From positions 1 to 51,079 of the forward strand of contig VBPC01000295.1 in the NCBI GenBank assembly GCA_005887895.1: a stretch of DNA of 51,079 bases, written 5' to 3'. Of the stretch, positions 27,446 through 36,274 are shown one piece after another. Made by a program: the position numbers and the translations under genes. The stretch is from Candidatus Rokuibacteriota bacterium (lineage in GTDB: Bacteria > Methylomirabilota > Methylomirabilia > Rokubacteriales > CSP1-6). The notes below the pieces were generated by a model. It was not told where the DNA came from and made no database searches. It saw only the letters and a program-made list of their open reading frames with translations. Positions within the stretch are counted from its first letter, which is position 1. Every line of letters starts with the position of its first letter.

Positions 27446-28083
27446 GGACACTCGCGCTGGCCGGCCTGCTCGTCCTGGCCACCGTCGCGCCGGCCGCCGC
27501 GCAGTCGCCCCACGATCGTGCGCTCGGCGAGCTCGGCCGGCCGGACGACGTCGCCGCGCGGCGCGAGGCCGTGCGCACGCTGGCCGACACCGGCATCATG
27601 GCCGACCTGCCGGCGCTGGCCCGCGCGTTGCGCGATCCCGATCCCACGGTCCGCGCGCTCACCGAGGGCGCCATGTGGGAGGTCTGGAGCCGCTCGGGCG
27701 ACGCCGACATCGATCGACTGTTCGCCGTCGGCGTCGAGCAGATGAACGTGCGGCAGCTCAACGAGGCCGTGAAGACGTTCAGCGAGATCATCCGGCGCCG
27801 CCCCGAGTTCGCCGAGGGGTGGAACAAGCGCGCGACCGTGTACTTCGTCCTCGGCGAGTACCGCAAGTCCCTGGCCGACTGCGACGAGGTGCTGGCGCGC
27901 AATCCGTATCACTGGGGCGCGCTGTCCGGCTACGGCATGATCTACGTCGAGCTGGACCAGCCCGGGCGCGCCGTGGAGTACTTCCAGAAGGCGCTGGCCG
28001 TGAACCCCAATCTCACGTCGGTCGAGCAAGCCGTCGAAACCCTCAAGGCGCAGCTGCTGCAACGACGCCGCGAGACGATCTAG
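27442..28083 (+). CDS. Exported HEAT/TPR-repeat protein
   Basis: 213 residues. A signal peptide (ending APAAAQ at about 21) is followed by a HEAT-like segment (ARREAVRTLADTGIMADLPALARALRDPDPTVRA, quoted only as ARREAVRTLAD and LRDPDPTVRA) and three TPR units (VKTFSEIIRRRPEFAEGWNK; EYRKSLADCDEVLARNPYHW; AVEYFQKALAVNPN). Periplasmic scaffold by inference. ATG 27442 overlaps the kelch gene stop, so the two are translationally coupled. Confidence 0.82.
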   Translation: MRTLALAGLLVLATVAPAAAQSPHDRALGELGRPDDVAARREAVRTLADTGIMADLPALARALRDPDPTVRALTEGAMWEVWSRSGDADIDRLFAVGVEQMNVRQLNEAVKTFSEIIRRRPEFAEGWNKRATVYFVLGEYRKSLADCDEVLARNPYHWGALSGYGMIYVELDQPGRAVEYFQKALAVNPNLTSVEQAVETLKAQLLQRRRETI

Positions 28084-28108
28084 ACCCCTATCCCGAGGAG
28101 AAGCCACC

Positions 28109-28750
28109 GTGATCGACGGACTCCGTAAGATCACCAGCCCGAGCGTCGCCAACGCGATCGAGACGTTCAACGTACGGCCGCGCAACCAGGGTCAGATGTC
28201 CTCCGAGATCCGCACGCTGTTTCCCGAGCTGGGCCCGCTGGTCGGCTACGCGGTCACCTGCGTCATCCGCGCCGAGCCGCAGCCGCTGCAGGGCCACCGC
28301 GCCAGCACGTACGGGTGGTGGGACTACGTGCAGACCATCCCGGCGCCGCGCGTCGTGGTCGTGCACGATCTCGACGAGCCGCGCGGCCAGGGGGCGCAGT
28401 GGGGCGAGGTGCAGGCCAACATCCACAAGGCCCTCGGCTGCGTGGGCGTCGTGACCGACGGCTCCGTCCGCGACCTCGACGAGGTCAAGGCCCTCGGCTT
28501 CCAGTTCGCCGCCGCGCACGTGTCGGTCTCCCACGCCTACGTCCACATGGTGGACTTCGGCCTGCCCGTCAAGGTCGGCAGCCTCTGGGTGAAGCCCGGC
28601 GACCTGATCCACGCCGACCAGCACGGCGTCGTGACGATCCCCGTGGACATCGCGGCCAAGATCCCGGAGGCGGTCGCCAAGGTGGAGGCCGACGAGCGGC
28701 AGATCATCGCCCTGTGCCAGGCGCGCGACTTCTCGGCCGACCAGGGCGTG
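28109..28750 (+). CDS. RraA-like family protein, 3' end lost by merger with the next gene
   Basis: GTG 28109 with GAGGAG upstream. The conserved RraA-like fold runs for about 213 codons: VANAIETFNVRP, GYAVTCVIRAEP, KALGCVGVVTDGSVRDLDEVKALGFQ, DLIHADQHGVVTIP. In this superfamily the GxxxDGxxRD and DxxGVVxxP-type residues bind a metal and many members are aldolases; some bind RNase E. After ARDFSADQ (about 28745) the same frame stays open to 29566 but reads through the hydrolase gene out of frame, so the normal stop is missing. I end the feature where similarity ends. Confidence 0.7.
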
Positions 28751-28832
28751 GCCCGAGGCCGGCGCCGCGCGGCGACCGACGGCGATCGTCGCCATTCACG
28801 GCCTGACCGCCAACCACACCTGCTGGTACCCG

Positions 28833-29549
28833 ATGGCCGACGCGCTGGCCGGCGAGTATCGCCTGGTCGCCTACGATCTGCGCGGCCGCGGCGAGAGCGA
28901 CAAGCCGGCGACCGGCTACAGCCTCGCCCAGCACGGGGCCGACCTCCGCGCGCTTCTCGACGGCCTCGGCCTCGCCCGGCCGGTGATCTTCGGCCACTCG
29001 CTCGGCGCCCACATCGCGGTGCGCTTCGCCGCCCATCATCCCGAGCGGGTCGAGCGCCTCGTGCTCTTCGACGGCGGCTTCGACGTGCGCGCCGAGGTGC
29101 TGGACTCGCTGGGCCCGGCGATCGCGCGCCTCGGCGTCGTCTTCCCGTCGCGACAGGTCTTCAGCGAGCGGATGCAGGCCCTGCCGTTCTTCGCCGGGCG
29201 CTGGAACGAGTACCTCGCGCGGTATTTCGACTACGACCTGGAGGACGTGCCCGGCGGCGTCCGGTCGAAGGTGGCCCGCCACGCCATCGAGGAAGAGATG
29301 GCCAACCTGCAGCGCACCCGACTCTGGGTGTGGCACCACCGGATCCAGGCGCCGACGCTACTCCTGCGGGCGCCCGACGGGCTCCTGCGCGACGACGATT
29401 GCCTCATGACGCAGGAGGAGGCGGAGGCGACGGCGCGCGCCATCCCGCGGTGCCGGCTCGTCGTCGTCGAGGGCAGCAACCACTACACCGTGCTGCTCGG
29501 CGGGCTGCCCCAGGTGCGCAAGGAGGTCGAGGCGTTCCTGGCGGCGTGA
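28833..29549 (+). CDS. Alpha/beta hydrolase lacking a normal start
   Basis: 238 residues from ATG 28833. The fold actually begins upstream in the same frame (RPTAIVAIHGLTANHTCWYP, 28773-28832), which includes the oxyanion strand and HG motif, but no ATG, GTG or TTG precedes it after the last stop. The nucleophile elbow is GHSLGA, the YDLRGRGESDKP segment is typical, and the late His is in GSNHYT. The substrate is unknown. The first codons appear to have been lost with the end of the RraA-like gene. Translation might be a read-through fusion only if a frameshift occurs. Confidence 0.75.
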   Translation: MADALAGEYRLVAYDLRGRGESDKPATGYSLAQHGADLRALLDGLGLARPVIFGHSLGAHIAVRFAAHHPERVERLVLFDGGFDVRAEVLDSLGPAIARLGVVFPSRQVFSERMQALPFFAGRWNEYLARYFDYDLEDVPGGVRSKVARHAIEEEMANLQRTRLWVWHHRIQAPTLLLRAPDGLLRDDDCLMTQEEAEATARAIPRCRLVVVEGSNHYTVLLGGLPQVRKEVEAFLAA

Positions 29550-29577
29550 GCCGCCGGGGCGGCTGAAACGGCGGCGG

Positions 29578-29583
29578 TACACT
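29578..29583 (+). promoter_or_regulatory. -10 box for the GNAT gene
   Basis: TACACT, 6 nt before ATG 29590 with no Shine-Dalgarno, another probable leaderless start. The -35 is not clear. Confidence 0.35.
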
Positions 29584-29589
29584 GATCCC

Positions 29590-30012
29590 ATGGAGATTCG
29601 TGCCCCGCACGTCACCGATCTCGACACCCTCATGACGCTGGCCGCGGCCGTGATCGGCCCCGAGCGCGCCGGCCCGTTCATTCGCTCGCACCTCGACCGC
29701 CATCACCTGCTGGTCGCCGACACCGAGGGTGAGGTGGTCGGTGTCCTCGCCTACCGGACCGACTGGTTCCAGTGCACGCTGGTGTCACTGGTGTCCGTGC
29801 GCGAGGACCATCGCAAGCGCGGGGTCGCTCGTGCGCTCTACCACGAAGTGGAGGGCATCTCGCCGAGCCCGCGGCTGTACTCCTCGACCGAGGAGACGAA
29901 CTCGGCGGCGATCCAGATGCACACCGCGCTCGGCTTCCACCCGTCCGGCTACATCGACAACCTGCCGCAAGGCTACCGCGAGCTGCTCTTCTACAAGCGG
30001 CTGCATCCCTGA
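29590..30012 (+). CDS. GNAT family N-acetyltransferase
   Basis: 140 residues. The acetyl-CoA binding motif A is VREDHRKRGVARALYHEVE at about 75-93, with RKRGVA taking the place of the Q/RxxGxG/A loop, and motif B follows (ETNSAAIQMHTALGFHPSGY). It transfers acetyl from acetyl-CoA to an amine; the acceptor cannot be told. It is the first of a two-gene unit with the DinB-like gene. Confidence 0.85.
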   Translation: MEIRAPHVTDLDTLMTLAAAVIGPERAGPFIRSHLDRHHLLVADTEGEVVGVLAYRTDWFQCTLVSLVSVREDHRKRGVARALYHEVEGISPSPRLYSSTEETNSAAIQMHTALGFHPSGYIDNLPQGYRELLFYKRLHP

Positions 30013-30026
30013 GACAGGAGGATTCC

Positions 30027-30497
30027 GTGAGCGTCACCATGACCAAGGACGAGCTGCTGAACGACGCGGCCCGGGAGTACAAGGCGTTCCACGAGGCGCT
30101 TCAGGGGCTCAACGAGTCGCAGATGACGGAGGTCTGGCTGGGCACCTGGTCAGTCAAGGACATCGTCGCCCACATCGCCGGCTGGCACGCGGAGATGGGC
30201 CCGGCGCTGGAGCGGCTGGCGCGCGGCGAGCGGCCGGTGCCGGACGGCGTCTCCTACGCCGACGTCGACGCCTGGAACGAGCGCTTCGCCTCCGCCCGGC
30301 GGAGCACGCCCGTCGCCGACGTCCTGCTCGAGCTGGACAAGACCCACGAGTACTTTCTGCGCGCGGCGGCCACCGTCCCGGCCGAGCGGTTCCAGCCCGG
30401 CAAGACCGCCTGGAAGATCGTCGATCAGAACACCGGCCATCATTACCGGGAGCATGCCGAGCAGATCCGGGCCTGGCGGACGGCGCGGGGGCTGTGA
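30027..30497 (+). CDS. DinB/ClbS-like four-helix protein
   Basis: 156 residues from GTG 30027, chosen because ACAGGAGG ends 5 nt upstream. The pattern WSVKDIVAHIAGWHAEM at about 42-58, with later His residues (THEYF, TGHHYREHAEQI), matches the DinB-like and ClbS/DfsB superfamily, where histidines bind a metal. Functions range from thiol transferases to protection against DNA-reactive metabolites; the specific role here is unknown. Confidence 0.75.
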   Translation: MSVTMTKDELLNDAAREYKAFHEALQGLNESQMTEVWLGTWSVKDIVAHIAGWHAEMGPALERLARGERPVPDGVSYADVDAWNERFASARRSTPVADVLLELDKTHEYFLRAAATVPAERFQPGKTAWKIVDQNTGHHYREHAEQIRAWRTARGL

Positions 30498-30566
30498 TCA
30501 AAAGTCGACGGCATTGTCCTTGCCATACAGAACCGGTTGCGCTCCGGCCGGAGCGTGGGAGGAACG

Positions 30567-31259
30567 ATGCGCGTCTGGCTTGGGGCCGTGGCCCTCGTGC
30601 TGACGGCGACGGCCGCCGAGGCGGCGGCCATCGCCGAGTACGACCTCATCTGGACCACGTTCGCGCGCGAAACCCGCTGGGCCGGTGAGGAGAAGCGGCC
30701 GGTGGCGGCCGGCGAGCGCTCCGGACGCGCGCTGGCCCGGCTCACGCGCATCCGCCCCGGTGTCCTGCGCCTGGAGTGGCGGGGTGAGGGCGGGGACGGA
30801 TCCGGTCTGATCGGTCCGGCCGGTCCCACCAGCTTCACGTTCCCCTCGCCCATCGTCATCGCCGGCCCGCCGCCGCTGCCGCATCTCTCGGGCGGCGCGT
30901 TCGAGTTCAGCGGCGAGCCCGAGCGGCCGGAAACGTTCACCGTCTCCTACGTCGAGGGATTCATCTGCCGGGAGACGCCGGCGGGGTGCTCGGGGGTGGC
31001 GATGTGGGAGCGTCGCTTCGACGGGCGGGCGACGCGCCGGGAGAATCACGGAGCCCTCGGGAGGCCGCCTACCTACTCACTCGGCTTGTCGACGCGCTCG
31101 ACGGCGGCGGCGACGCCCCGGGCCAGCTCGCTGGGCGTGAACGGCTTCAGCACGATGCTCTGCACGCCGGACTCGGTCGCCTTGCCCATGACCTCGCGGG
31201 TGCCGTGCGCGGTGATCATCACCACCCGCAGCCCCGGCCGCAGCGCCCACGCCCGCTGA
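30567..31259 (+). CDS. Exported protein of unknown function, 3' end antisense to a receiver gene
   Basis: 230 residues from ATG 30567 with GGGAGGAACG upstream. Signal peptide about 1-19 (ending AEAAA). The secreted part is beta-rich with two cysteines (FICRETPAGCSG). Beyond about residue 168 the frame runs through the complementary strand of the receiver gene (31073-31447), and that part has shadow-like composition. The true protein probably ended near 31070 and has lost its stop, or the overlap is genuine. No family recognised. Confidence 0.5.
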   Translation: MRVWLGAVALVLTATAAEAAAIAEYDLIWTTFARETRWAGEEKRPVAAGERSGRALARLTRIRPGVLRLEWRGEGGDGSGLIGPAGPTSFTFPSPIVIAGPPPLPHLSGGAFEFSGEPERPETFTVSYVEGFICRETPAGCSGVAMWERRFDGRATRRENHGALGRPPTYSLGLSTRSTAAATPRASSLGVNGFSTMLCTPDSVALPMTSRVPCAVIITTRSPGRSAHAR

Positions 31260-31447
31260 ATGAACTCGATCCCGTTCAGCTCGGGCATCTTGTAGTCGAC
31301 GACCAGCAGGTCGGCCGTGTCGGTCTCGAGCTTGGCCAGCGCCTCCTTCGCGTTGGTGAACCCGTGGACGACGTGGCCCTGAGATTCCAGCACCCGCCGG
31401 CACATGAGCACGATGGTTGGCTCGTCGTCGACGACCATGATCCGCAC
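31073..31447 (-). CDS. Single-domain response regulator (CheY-like receiver)
   Basis: 124 residues from GTG 31447, 1 nt after the cimA stop. Receiver landmarks: acidic pair D7-D8, phosphoacceptor D51 in VVDYKMPELNG, T/S in MITAHG near 80, and K103 in VLKPF. There is no output domain, so it probably acts by protein contact. No sensor kinase is adjacent. It is apparently co-transcribed after cimA. Confidence 0.9.
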   Translation of the reverse strand: MRIMVVDDEPTIVLMCRRVLESQGHVVHGFTNAKEALAKLETDTADLLVVDYKMPELNGIEFIQRAWALRPGLRVVMITAHGTREVMGKATESGVQSIVLKPFTPSELARGVAAAVERVDKPSE

Positions 31448-31448
31448 C

Positions 31449-33029
31449 TTAGGGAGTCCGCCTCTCGTCCGCGCGCAGCTTGTACTCGACCGAGTCGACC
31501 AGCGCCTGCCAGGAGGCCTCGATGATGTTGTCGGCGACGCCGACCGTGCCCCACGTCTCCCGGCCGTCGCCGGAGGTGATCAGCACGCGCGTCTTGGCGG
31601 CCGTCCCCTTGGACTCGTCGAGGATGCGCACCTTGTAGTCGAGCAGCTTCAGCTCGCGGAGGTTCGGGTAGAACTCCTCGAGCGCCTTGCGCAGCGCATG
31701 ATCGAGCGCGTTGACCGGCCCGTTGCCGGCCGCCGCGGTGTGCTCGAGCATGCCCTTCACCCGCACACGGACGGTCGCCTCGGCCACCGGCTCCTCGGCC
31801 GAGCTCTGCTCCTCGACGATGACCCGGTAGGCGTCCAGCTCGAAGCGGGGCTTGTGGCGGCCCAGCGCGCGCTCCATCAGCAGCTCGAACGACGCCTCGG
31901 CGCCCTCGAACTGGAAGCCCTCGTCCTCCAGCGCCTTCAGCCGGTCGAGGATCCGGCGCGAGTCCGGCGTGTCGCGGTCGAGGTCGATGCCGTACTCGCG
32001 CGCCTTCCAGAGGATGTTCGACTTGCCGGCCAGCTCGGAGACGAGCACGCGCCGGTGGTTGCCGATCGCCTCGGGAACGACGTGCTCGTAGGTCTCCGGA
32101 TGCTTCTGCACGGCCGAGACGTGCATGCCGCCCTTGTGGGCGAACGCCGAGTCGCCGACGTACGGTTGCGACGACCATGGCTTGCGGTTGGCAAGCTCGG
32201 AGACGAAGCGCGACAGGTCGCGCAGCTCGCGCAGATGCGCCGCCGGAATGCAGTCCAGGCCGAGCTTCAGCACGAGCGTCGGAACGATGGAGACCAGGTT
32301 GGCGTTGCCGCACCGCTCGCCGAAGCCGTTCATCGTGCCCTGGACCTGGTCCACGCCCTCGAGCACCGCCGCCAGTGAGTTGGCCACCGCGCACTCGGCG
32401 TCGTTGTGCACGTGAATGCCGAGCGGTGTCCGCACGTGCCGCTTCACCTCGCGAATCACCGCCACCAGGTCGGCCGGCAGCGTGCCGCCGTTGGTATCGC
32501 ACAGTACCAGCCACTGCGCGCCGGCCTCGGCGGCCGCCTTCAGCGTGGCCAGCGCGTACTCGCGATTGGCGCGGAAGCCGTCGAAGAAGTGCTCGGCGTC
32601 GAACAGGACCTCGTCCATCTTCGGGCGCAGGTAGGCGATCGAGTCGCGGATCATCGCCACGTTCTCGTCGCGGGTGGTCTCGAGCGCCTGCGTGACGTGG
32701 AAGTCCCACGACTTGCCGACGATCGTCGCCACCGGCGCGCCCGACTCGATGATCGCCTGCATGTTGGGGTCGGTCTCGGTGACGCCGCCGGCGCGGCGGG
32801 TCATCGAGAACGCCGCGAGCTTGGCCTGCTTGAGCGTCACGTCCTGCATCCGCCGGAAGAACCGCAGATCCTTGGGGTTGGAGCCGGGCCAGCCGCCCTC
32901 GATGTAGTGAATGCCGAACGCGTCGAGACGGCCGGCCAGGCGCACCTTGTCCTCCATGGAGAAGGACACGCCCTCGCCCTGCGTGCCGTCACGCAGGGTC
33001 GTGTCGTAAATCCTGATCAAACGGCGCAT
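31449..33029 (-). CDS. cimA: (R)-citramalate synthase
   Basis: 526 residues from ATG 33029, chosen for GGGAGGCGG just upstream. The N-terminal TIM barrel has [18 protein letters not shown] (metal and substrate binding) and [13 protein letters not shown], the second being typical of citramalate synthase rather than 2-isopropylmalate synthase. [13 protein letters not shown] supplies the metal-ligand histidines. The C-terminal LeuA-type regulatory domain (about 380-520) allows isoleucine feedback. It condenses pyruvate and acetyl-CoA for threonine-independent isoleucine synthesis. Confidence 0.93.
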   Translation of the reverse strand: MRRLIRIYDTTLRDGTQGEGVSFSMEDKVRLAGRLDAFGIHYIEGGWPGSNPKDLRFFRRMQDVTLKQAKLAAFSMTRRAGGVTETDPNMQAIIESGAPVATIVGKSWDFHVTQALETTRDENVAMIRDSIAYLRPKMDEVLFDAEHFFDGFRANREYALATLKAAAEAGAQWLVLCDTNGGTLPADLVAVIREVKRHVRTPLGIHVHNDAECAVANSLAAVLEGVDQVQGTMNGFGERCGNANLVSIVPTLVLKLGLDCIPAAHLRELRDLSRFVSELANRKPWSSQPYVGDSAFAHKGGMHVSAVQKHPETYEHVVPEAIGNHRRVLVSELAGKSNILWKAREYGIDLDRDTPDSRRILDRLKALEDEGFQFEGAEASFELLMERALGRHKPRFELDAYRVIVEEQSSAEEPVAEATVRVRVKGMLEHTAAAGNGPVNALDHALRKALEEFYPNLRELKLLDYKVRILDESKGTAAKTRVLITSGDGRETWGTVGVADNIIEASWQALVDSVEYKLRADERRTP

Positions 33030-33063
33030 TTCCGCCTCCCGCGTCCCTCTCCAGGGGTCCCTC

Positions 33064-33093
33064 ATCATGCGACGCCCGTTCAGGGGGTGTCAA
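33064..33093 (-). promoter_or_regulatory. Promoter of cimA
   Basis: Minus strand: perfect TTGACA (33093-33088), 18-nt spacer and CATGAT (33069-33064). The start would be near 33057, giving a leader of about 28 nt containing the ribosome binding site. Confidence 0.55.
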
Positions 33094-33096
33094 GGT

Positions 33097-33118
33097 CGGT
33101 CCAGGACAGTCTGGACCG
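33097..33118. promoter_or_regulatory. Inverted repeat upstream of the cimA promoter
   Basis: CGGTCCAG and CTGGACCG form a perfect 8-bp inverted repeat around GACAGT, 4 nt upstream of the -35 hexamer. The size and place suit a dimeric regulator, though it may simply be a hairpin. Confidence 0.45.
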
Positions 33119-33230
33119 CCGAGTGTCAGGGCGCGCCGCTCGCGGACGGGCGGCCAGCCGCAACGCTGCGAATTTGCGCCCTCCTGGCGTGGCTCGAAAC
33201 TTGCCCTCCGAAGCGGCGCGGAGGGTCTCC

Positions 33231-33683
33231 ATGGCTGAGGCACCTCAACTGAGTGCGGTCCCGTTCCTGGCCGAGCTCGTCACGCAGGTGGGCCGGCAGA
33301 CCGACGTCGTGGAGCGGCTGGGACGCGCGGCCGATTCGATCGCCCGCGACATCTCGAGCCTGCTCGCCACCCGAATCACCGCCGCGCTCGTGCGCCCGTG
33401 GGCGAACGATCCCCACGTCGTGAGGGTGGTCCTGATCCAGAGCCAGGACGACGAGCGCCGGCTCCGCGAGTCGGTGCAGCGATACGAGAGCAGCGATCGG
33501 CCCGTCCCGATGGAGGAGTGGCTCAAACAGGAAGGCTTCAGGGTCGTCGAGACCCGGGAGATCGCGGCCGAGCGGCAGGGGATCGCGACGTTCAAAGCCG
33601 CCTCGGACAAGCACCAGGAGCTCACGGGACCGGCCGCGGAGGCGTCGCTCGAGCACCTGGAGCTGGAGCGCAAGCCCGACTGA
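33231..33683 (+). CDS. Hypothetical soluble protein
   Basis: 150 residues from ATG 33231 with GGAGGGTC upstream. An amphipathic helical N-terminus (FLAELVTQVGRQTDVVERLGRAADSIAR) is followed by an alpha/beta stretch (VVRVVLIQSQDDERRLRESV; KQEGFRVVETREIAAE). No family is recognised and there is no signal peptide. It lies divergent from cimA and upstream of the DUF3185 gene. Confidence 0.6.
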   Translation: MAEAPQLSAVPFLAELVTQVGRQTDVVERLGRAADSIARDISSLLATRITAALVRPWANDPHVVRVVLIQSQDDERRLRESVQRYESSDRPVPMEEWLKQEGFRVVETREIAAERQGIATFKAASDKHQELTGPAAEASLEHLELERKPD

Positions 33684-33741
33684 CGAGCGGCGGATGGTAC
33701 GATGAGGGCGGGGGCGAATCTCTGAGATCCGGAGGTCGCTC

Positions 33742-33960
33742 ATGAAGCCCGTCGCCATCCTCGGCGTGATTCTCATCATCCTCGGTATCGTGGCGCTCGC
33801 CTACCAGGGCGTCAGCTACACGAAGAAGGACAAGGTCGTCGACCTGGGGCCGCTGAAGGTCGAGACCGAGAAGAAGGAAACCATCCCCCTGCCCCCGGTG
33901 CTCGGCGTCGTCGCCGTCGTTGGCGGCATCGTGCTGGTCGCCGTCAGCGCCCGGAGGTGA
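33742..33960 (+). CDS. DUF3185 family small membrane protein
   Basis: 72 residues. Two membrane helices (about 4-22 and 52-69) flank a short loop with YQGVSYTKKDKVVDLGPLKV, the characteristic DUF3185 pattern. Function is unknown in the family. GGAGGTCGCTC precedes the ATG. The last 17 nt overlap the convergent acetyltransferase gene. Confidence 0.88.
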   Translation: MKPVAILGVILIILGIVALAYQGVSYTKKDKVVDLGPLKVETEKKETIPLPPVLGVVAVVGGIVLVAVSARR

Positions 33961-34549
33961 CGCTGCCGCCGGCGAGGCGCGCCTGCAGGCGCGCCTTCAC
34001 GCCCGGCCACTCCTCCGCGAGGATCGAGAAGTAGACCGTGTCGCGCTGGTAGCCGCGCACGTTCATGTGCTGGCGCAGGACGCCCTCGCGCACGGCTCCC
34101 AGCCGCGCGATCGCCTCCTGCGAGCGCACGTTGCGGCCGTCGGTCTTGAAGGCGACGCGCACGCACTGGAGCCGCTCGAAGCAGTACGTCAGCAGCAGGT
34201 ACTTCGACTCCGTGTTGGCGGGCGTGCGCCAGAAATCGCGGGCCAGGAAGGTCGAGCCGATCTCCACCTGGCGGTCGGCCGGACGTACGTCGAGCAGCCG
34301 CGTGGAGCCGATGGCACGACCGGTCGCGTTCCACACCTGCGCCCACACGATCGACTGCCGGCGCGCCATGAGGTCGCGGGCGTCGCGCACGAGGGCCAGC
34401 GTCTGGTCGAGCGTCTGCGGCGGCGGCCAGGCGAGGTAGCGGCAGACCTCTTCGTCTTGCATGGCGGCGAAGAGGTCCGGCGCGTGGCGCTCGTCGAGCG
34501 GCTCCAGCGTGAGGACCGTGCCGGTCAGCGTGACCGGCGTGAGGTCCAT
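33944..34549 (-). CDS. RimJ/RimL-type GNAT acetyltransferase
   Basis: 201 residues from ATG 34549, which shares one base with the CoA-transferase stop. RimJ-like features: LTLEPLDERHAPDLFAAM at the start, IGSTFLARDFWRTPANTESKYLLL, shown in part as IGSTFLARDFWRTPANTE, and FKTDGRNVRSQEAIARLGA, which is the CoA-binding and Asn-containing segment. Such enzymes acetylate N-termini or small molecules. The upstream open frame does not add conserved sequence. Confidence 0.85.
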   Translation of the reverse strand: MDLTPVTLTGTVLTLEPLDERHAPDLFAAMQDEEVCRYLAWPPPQTLDQTLALVRDARDLMARRQSIVWAQVWNATGRAIGSTRLLDVRPADRQVEIGSTFLARDFWRTPANTESKYLLLTYCFERLQCVRVAFKTDGRNVRSQEAIARLGAVREGVLRQHMNVRGYQRDTVYFSILAEEWPGVKARLQARLAGGSVTSGR

Positions 34550-35745
34550 CACACCACGCCGCCGGCCCGCAGCCGCGCGACGTCGGTCTTCGTGAGCCCG
34601 AGCACGGCGCCAAGCACGCGCTCGGTGTGCTGACCGAGCCGGGGCGGCGGCGCCGCCGCCTTGCCGGGCGTGGCGTGCAGCCGGATGGGCACCCCGAGCA
34701 CGCGCAGGCGGCCGGCGGTGGCGTGGGGGAGCGTCACGATCATCCCGCGCGCCTTGAGATGCTCGCTCTCGCAGACCTCGGCCACCGTGCGGATGCGGCC
34801 GGCGGGAACGCCGACGGCCTCGAACCGCTTCATCCACTCGGCGGCCGAGCGGCCTGCGAGGATCTCGTTCAGCAGCGGCACCAGCGTCTCGCGGTGCTGC
34901 ACGCGCTGGGCCTCGCTGGCGAAGCGCGGATCCTTGGCCAGCTCGGGCCGCTCCAGCGCGGCACAGCAGCGCTCCCACAGCGAGTTGTTGGCCACGCCGA
35001 GGGTCAGATAGGCGTCGGCCGCCTTGAAGACCTCGTACGGCACGATCGAGGGGTGCTTGTTGCCGCGCCGGCTCGGCTTCTGGCCGGTGCCGAAGTAGAT
35101 GCCGGCCTGGTAGGTGAGCAGCGCGGCCATGGCGTCGAGCATCGAGATCTCGACCTTCTGGCCCCGGCGCGTGCGGTGGCGGGCCAGCAGCGCCAGGGTG
35201 ACGCCGTGGGCGGCCGACATGCCGGCCACGAGGTCGGCGATCGAGGTGCCGACCTTCACCGGCGGGCCGTCCTCGAAGCCGGTGATGTCCATGATCCCGG
35301 ACTCGGCCTGCACGACGAGGTCATAGCCGGCCCGCGCCGCCTCGGGTCCGGACTCGCCGAAGCCGGAGATGGCGCAGTAGACGAGCCGCGGGTTCAGGCG
35401 GGCGAGCGCCTTGTAGCCGAGGCCGAGGCGCTCCATGGTGCCGGTGCGGAAGTTCTCGAGCAGCACGTCGCTCTTGCGGACCAGCTTTTTCAGGATGGCC
35501 CGGCCCTCGGCCGATTTCAGATTGAGCGTGAGGCTCTGCTTGTTGCGATTGACCGCCAGGAAGTACGTCGCTTCGCCGCCGACGAACGGCGGCCACGAGC
35601 GCGTGTCGTCGCCCTTGCCGGGCTCCTCGACCTTGATGACCTCGGCGCCCATGTCGCCCAGGATCATCGAGCAGAACGGCCCGGCCAGCACCCGGGTGAG
35701 GTCCAGCACGCGCACTCCGGACAGCGGACGGTCAGCTCGCGGCAC
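34549..35745 (-). CDS. CaiB/BaiF (type III) CoA-transferase
   Basis: 398 residues from GTG 35745, chosen for the GGGGAGGG upstream; longer frames lack similarity. Family marks: LSGVRVLDLTRVLAGPFCSM at the N-terminus, DMGAEVIKVEEPGKGDDTR, NRNKQSLTLNL, and the catalytic Asp in SIADLVAGMSAAHG. It moves CoA between acyl groups via an aspartyl intermediate. It follows a DUF35 protein and a thiolase, so an acyl-CoA degradation role is likely; the substrate is unknown. Confidence 0.92.
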   Translation of the reverse strand: MPRADRPLSGVRVLDLTRVLAGPFCSMILGDMGAEVIKVEEPGKGDDTRSWPPFVGGEATYFLAVNRNKQSLTLNLKSAEGRAILKKLVRKSDVLLENFRTGTMERLGLGYKALARLNPRLVYCAISGFGESGPEAARAGYDLVVQAESGIMDITGFEDGPPVKVGTSIADLVAGMSAAHGVTLALLARHRTRRGQKVEISMLDAMAALLTYQAGIYFGTGQKPSRRGNKHPSIVPYEVFKAADAYLTLGVANNSLWERCCAALERPELAKDPRFASEAQRVQHRETLVPLLNEILAGRSAAEWMKRFEAVGVPAGRIRTVAEVCESEHLKARGMIVTLPHATAGRLRVLGVPIRLHATPGKAAAPPPRLGQHTERVLGAVLGLTKTDVARLRAGGVV

Positions 35746-36163
35746 GATCCCTCCCCTTCCAGACCCGCTTGGCGAGACTGCGCGCGATCGCGTTGACGCG
35801 GTCGCCGGCGCGGCCGGTGCGGCGCCAGAACAGCCGCGCGCGCTCCATCGCCCCCAGGTGGGAGAAGTAATAGATGTCGTCGATGGCCTCGATGGCGACG
35901 GCCGCGCCGATCCGCAGCCCGCGCACGTCGGCGCCATGGCAGACGAAGCGGGCGCCGCCGTCCAGCTCCACGAGCGCCAGGTGCAACGGCGAGCGGAAGC
36001 CTTGCGGCGGCGTATGCAGCGTCGTGAACGACACCACCTCGCCGACGCCCGGCAGCGTCACCGGCTGCATGAGCACGGGATGGTGCGGGCAGTACGTCGA
36101 CGGCGGCGCGACCAGCATGTCGCAGCGCGGGCAGCGGGAGGCGGCGATCTGCTCGGCGATCAC
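35732..36163 (-). CDS. DUF35 OB-fold/zinc-ribbon acyl-CoA associated protein
   Basis: 143 residues, GTG start. An N-terminal rubredoxin-like ribbon (CPRC...CPHH at about 11-28) precedes an OB fold (GEVVSFTTLHTPPQGF, LALVELDGGARFVCHG). Proteins of this type pair with SCP-x-type thiolases or retro-aldolases and shape their active sites. The thiolase gene upstream is the obvious partner. It overlaps the CoA-transferase start by 14 nt. Confidence 0.88.
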   Translation of the reverse strand: MIAEQIAASRCPRCDMLVAPPSTYCPHHPVLMQPVTLPGVGEVVSFTTLHTPPQGFRSPLHLALVELDGGARFVCHGADVRGLRIGAAVAIEAIDDIYYFSHLGAMERARLFWRRTGRAGDRVNAIARSLAKRVWKGRDRAAS

Positions 36164-36207
36164 GGGCGCCCGTTTGACGCGCGGAGACGGGGCCAGCGTG
36201 TGCTCTG

Positions 36208-36274
36208 TTGGAGCGGGTGGCGCGAGGCCGGCTTGGCTCGTGGGTGGCCTGTCATAGAAGGATCCCGGCTCCGC
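36208..36274 (+). repeat. Dispersed repeat, copy B
   Basis: About 66 nt from TTGGAGCGGG to CCGGCTCCG in the gap between the DUF35 gene and the thiolase stop. It matches copy C (16188-16253, opposite strand) at 54 of 66 positions; its right half matches copy A (4921-4954) at 30 of 34. Confidence 0.65.
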
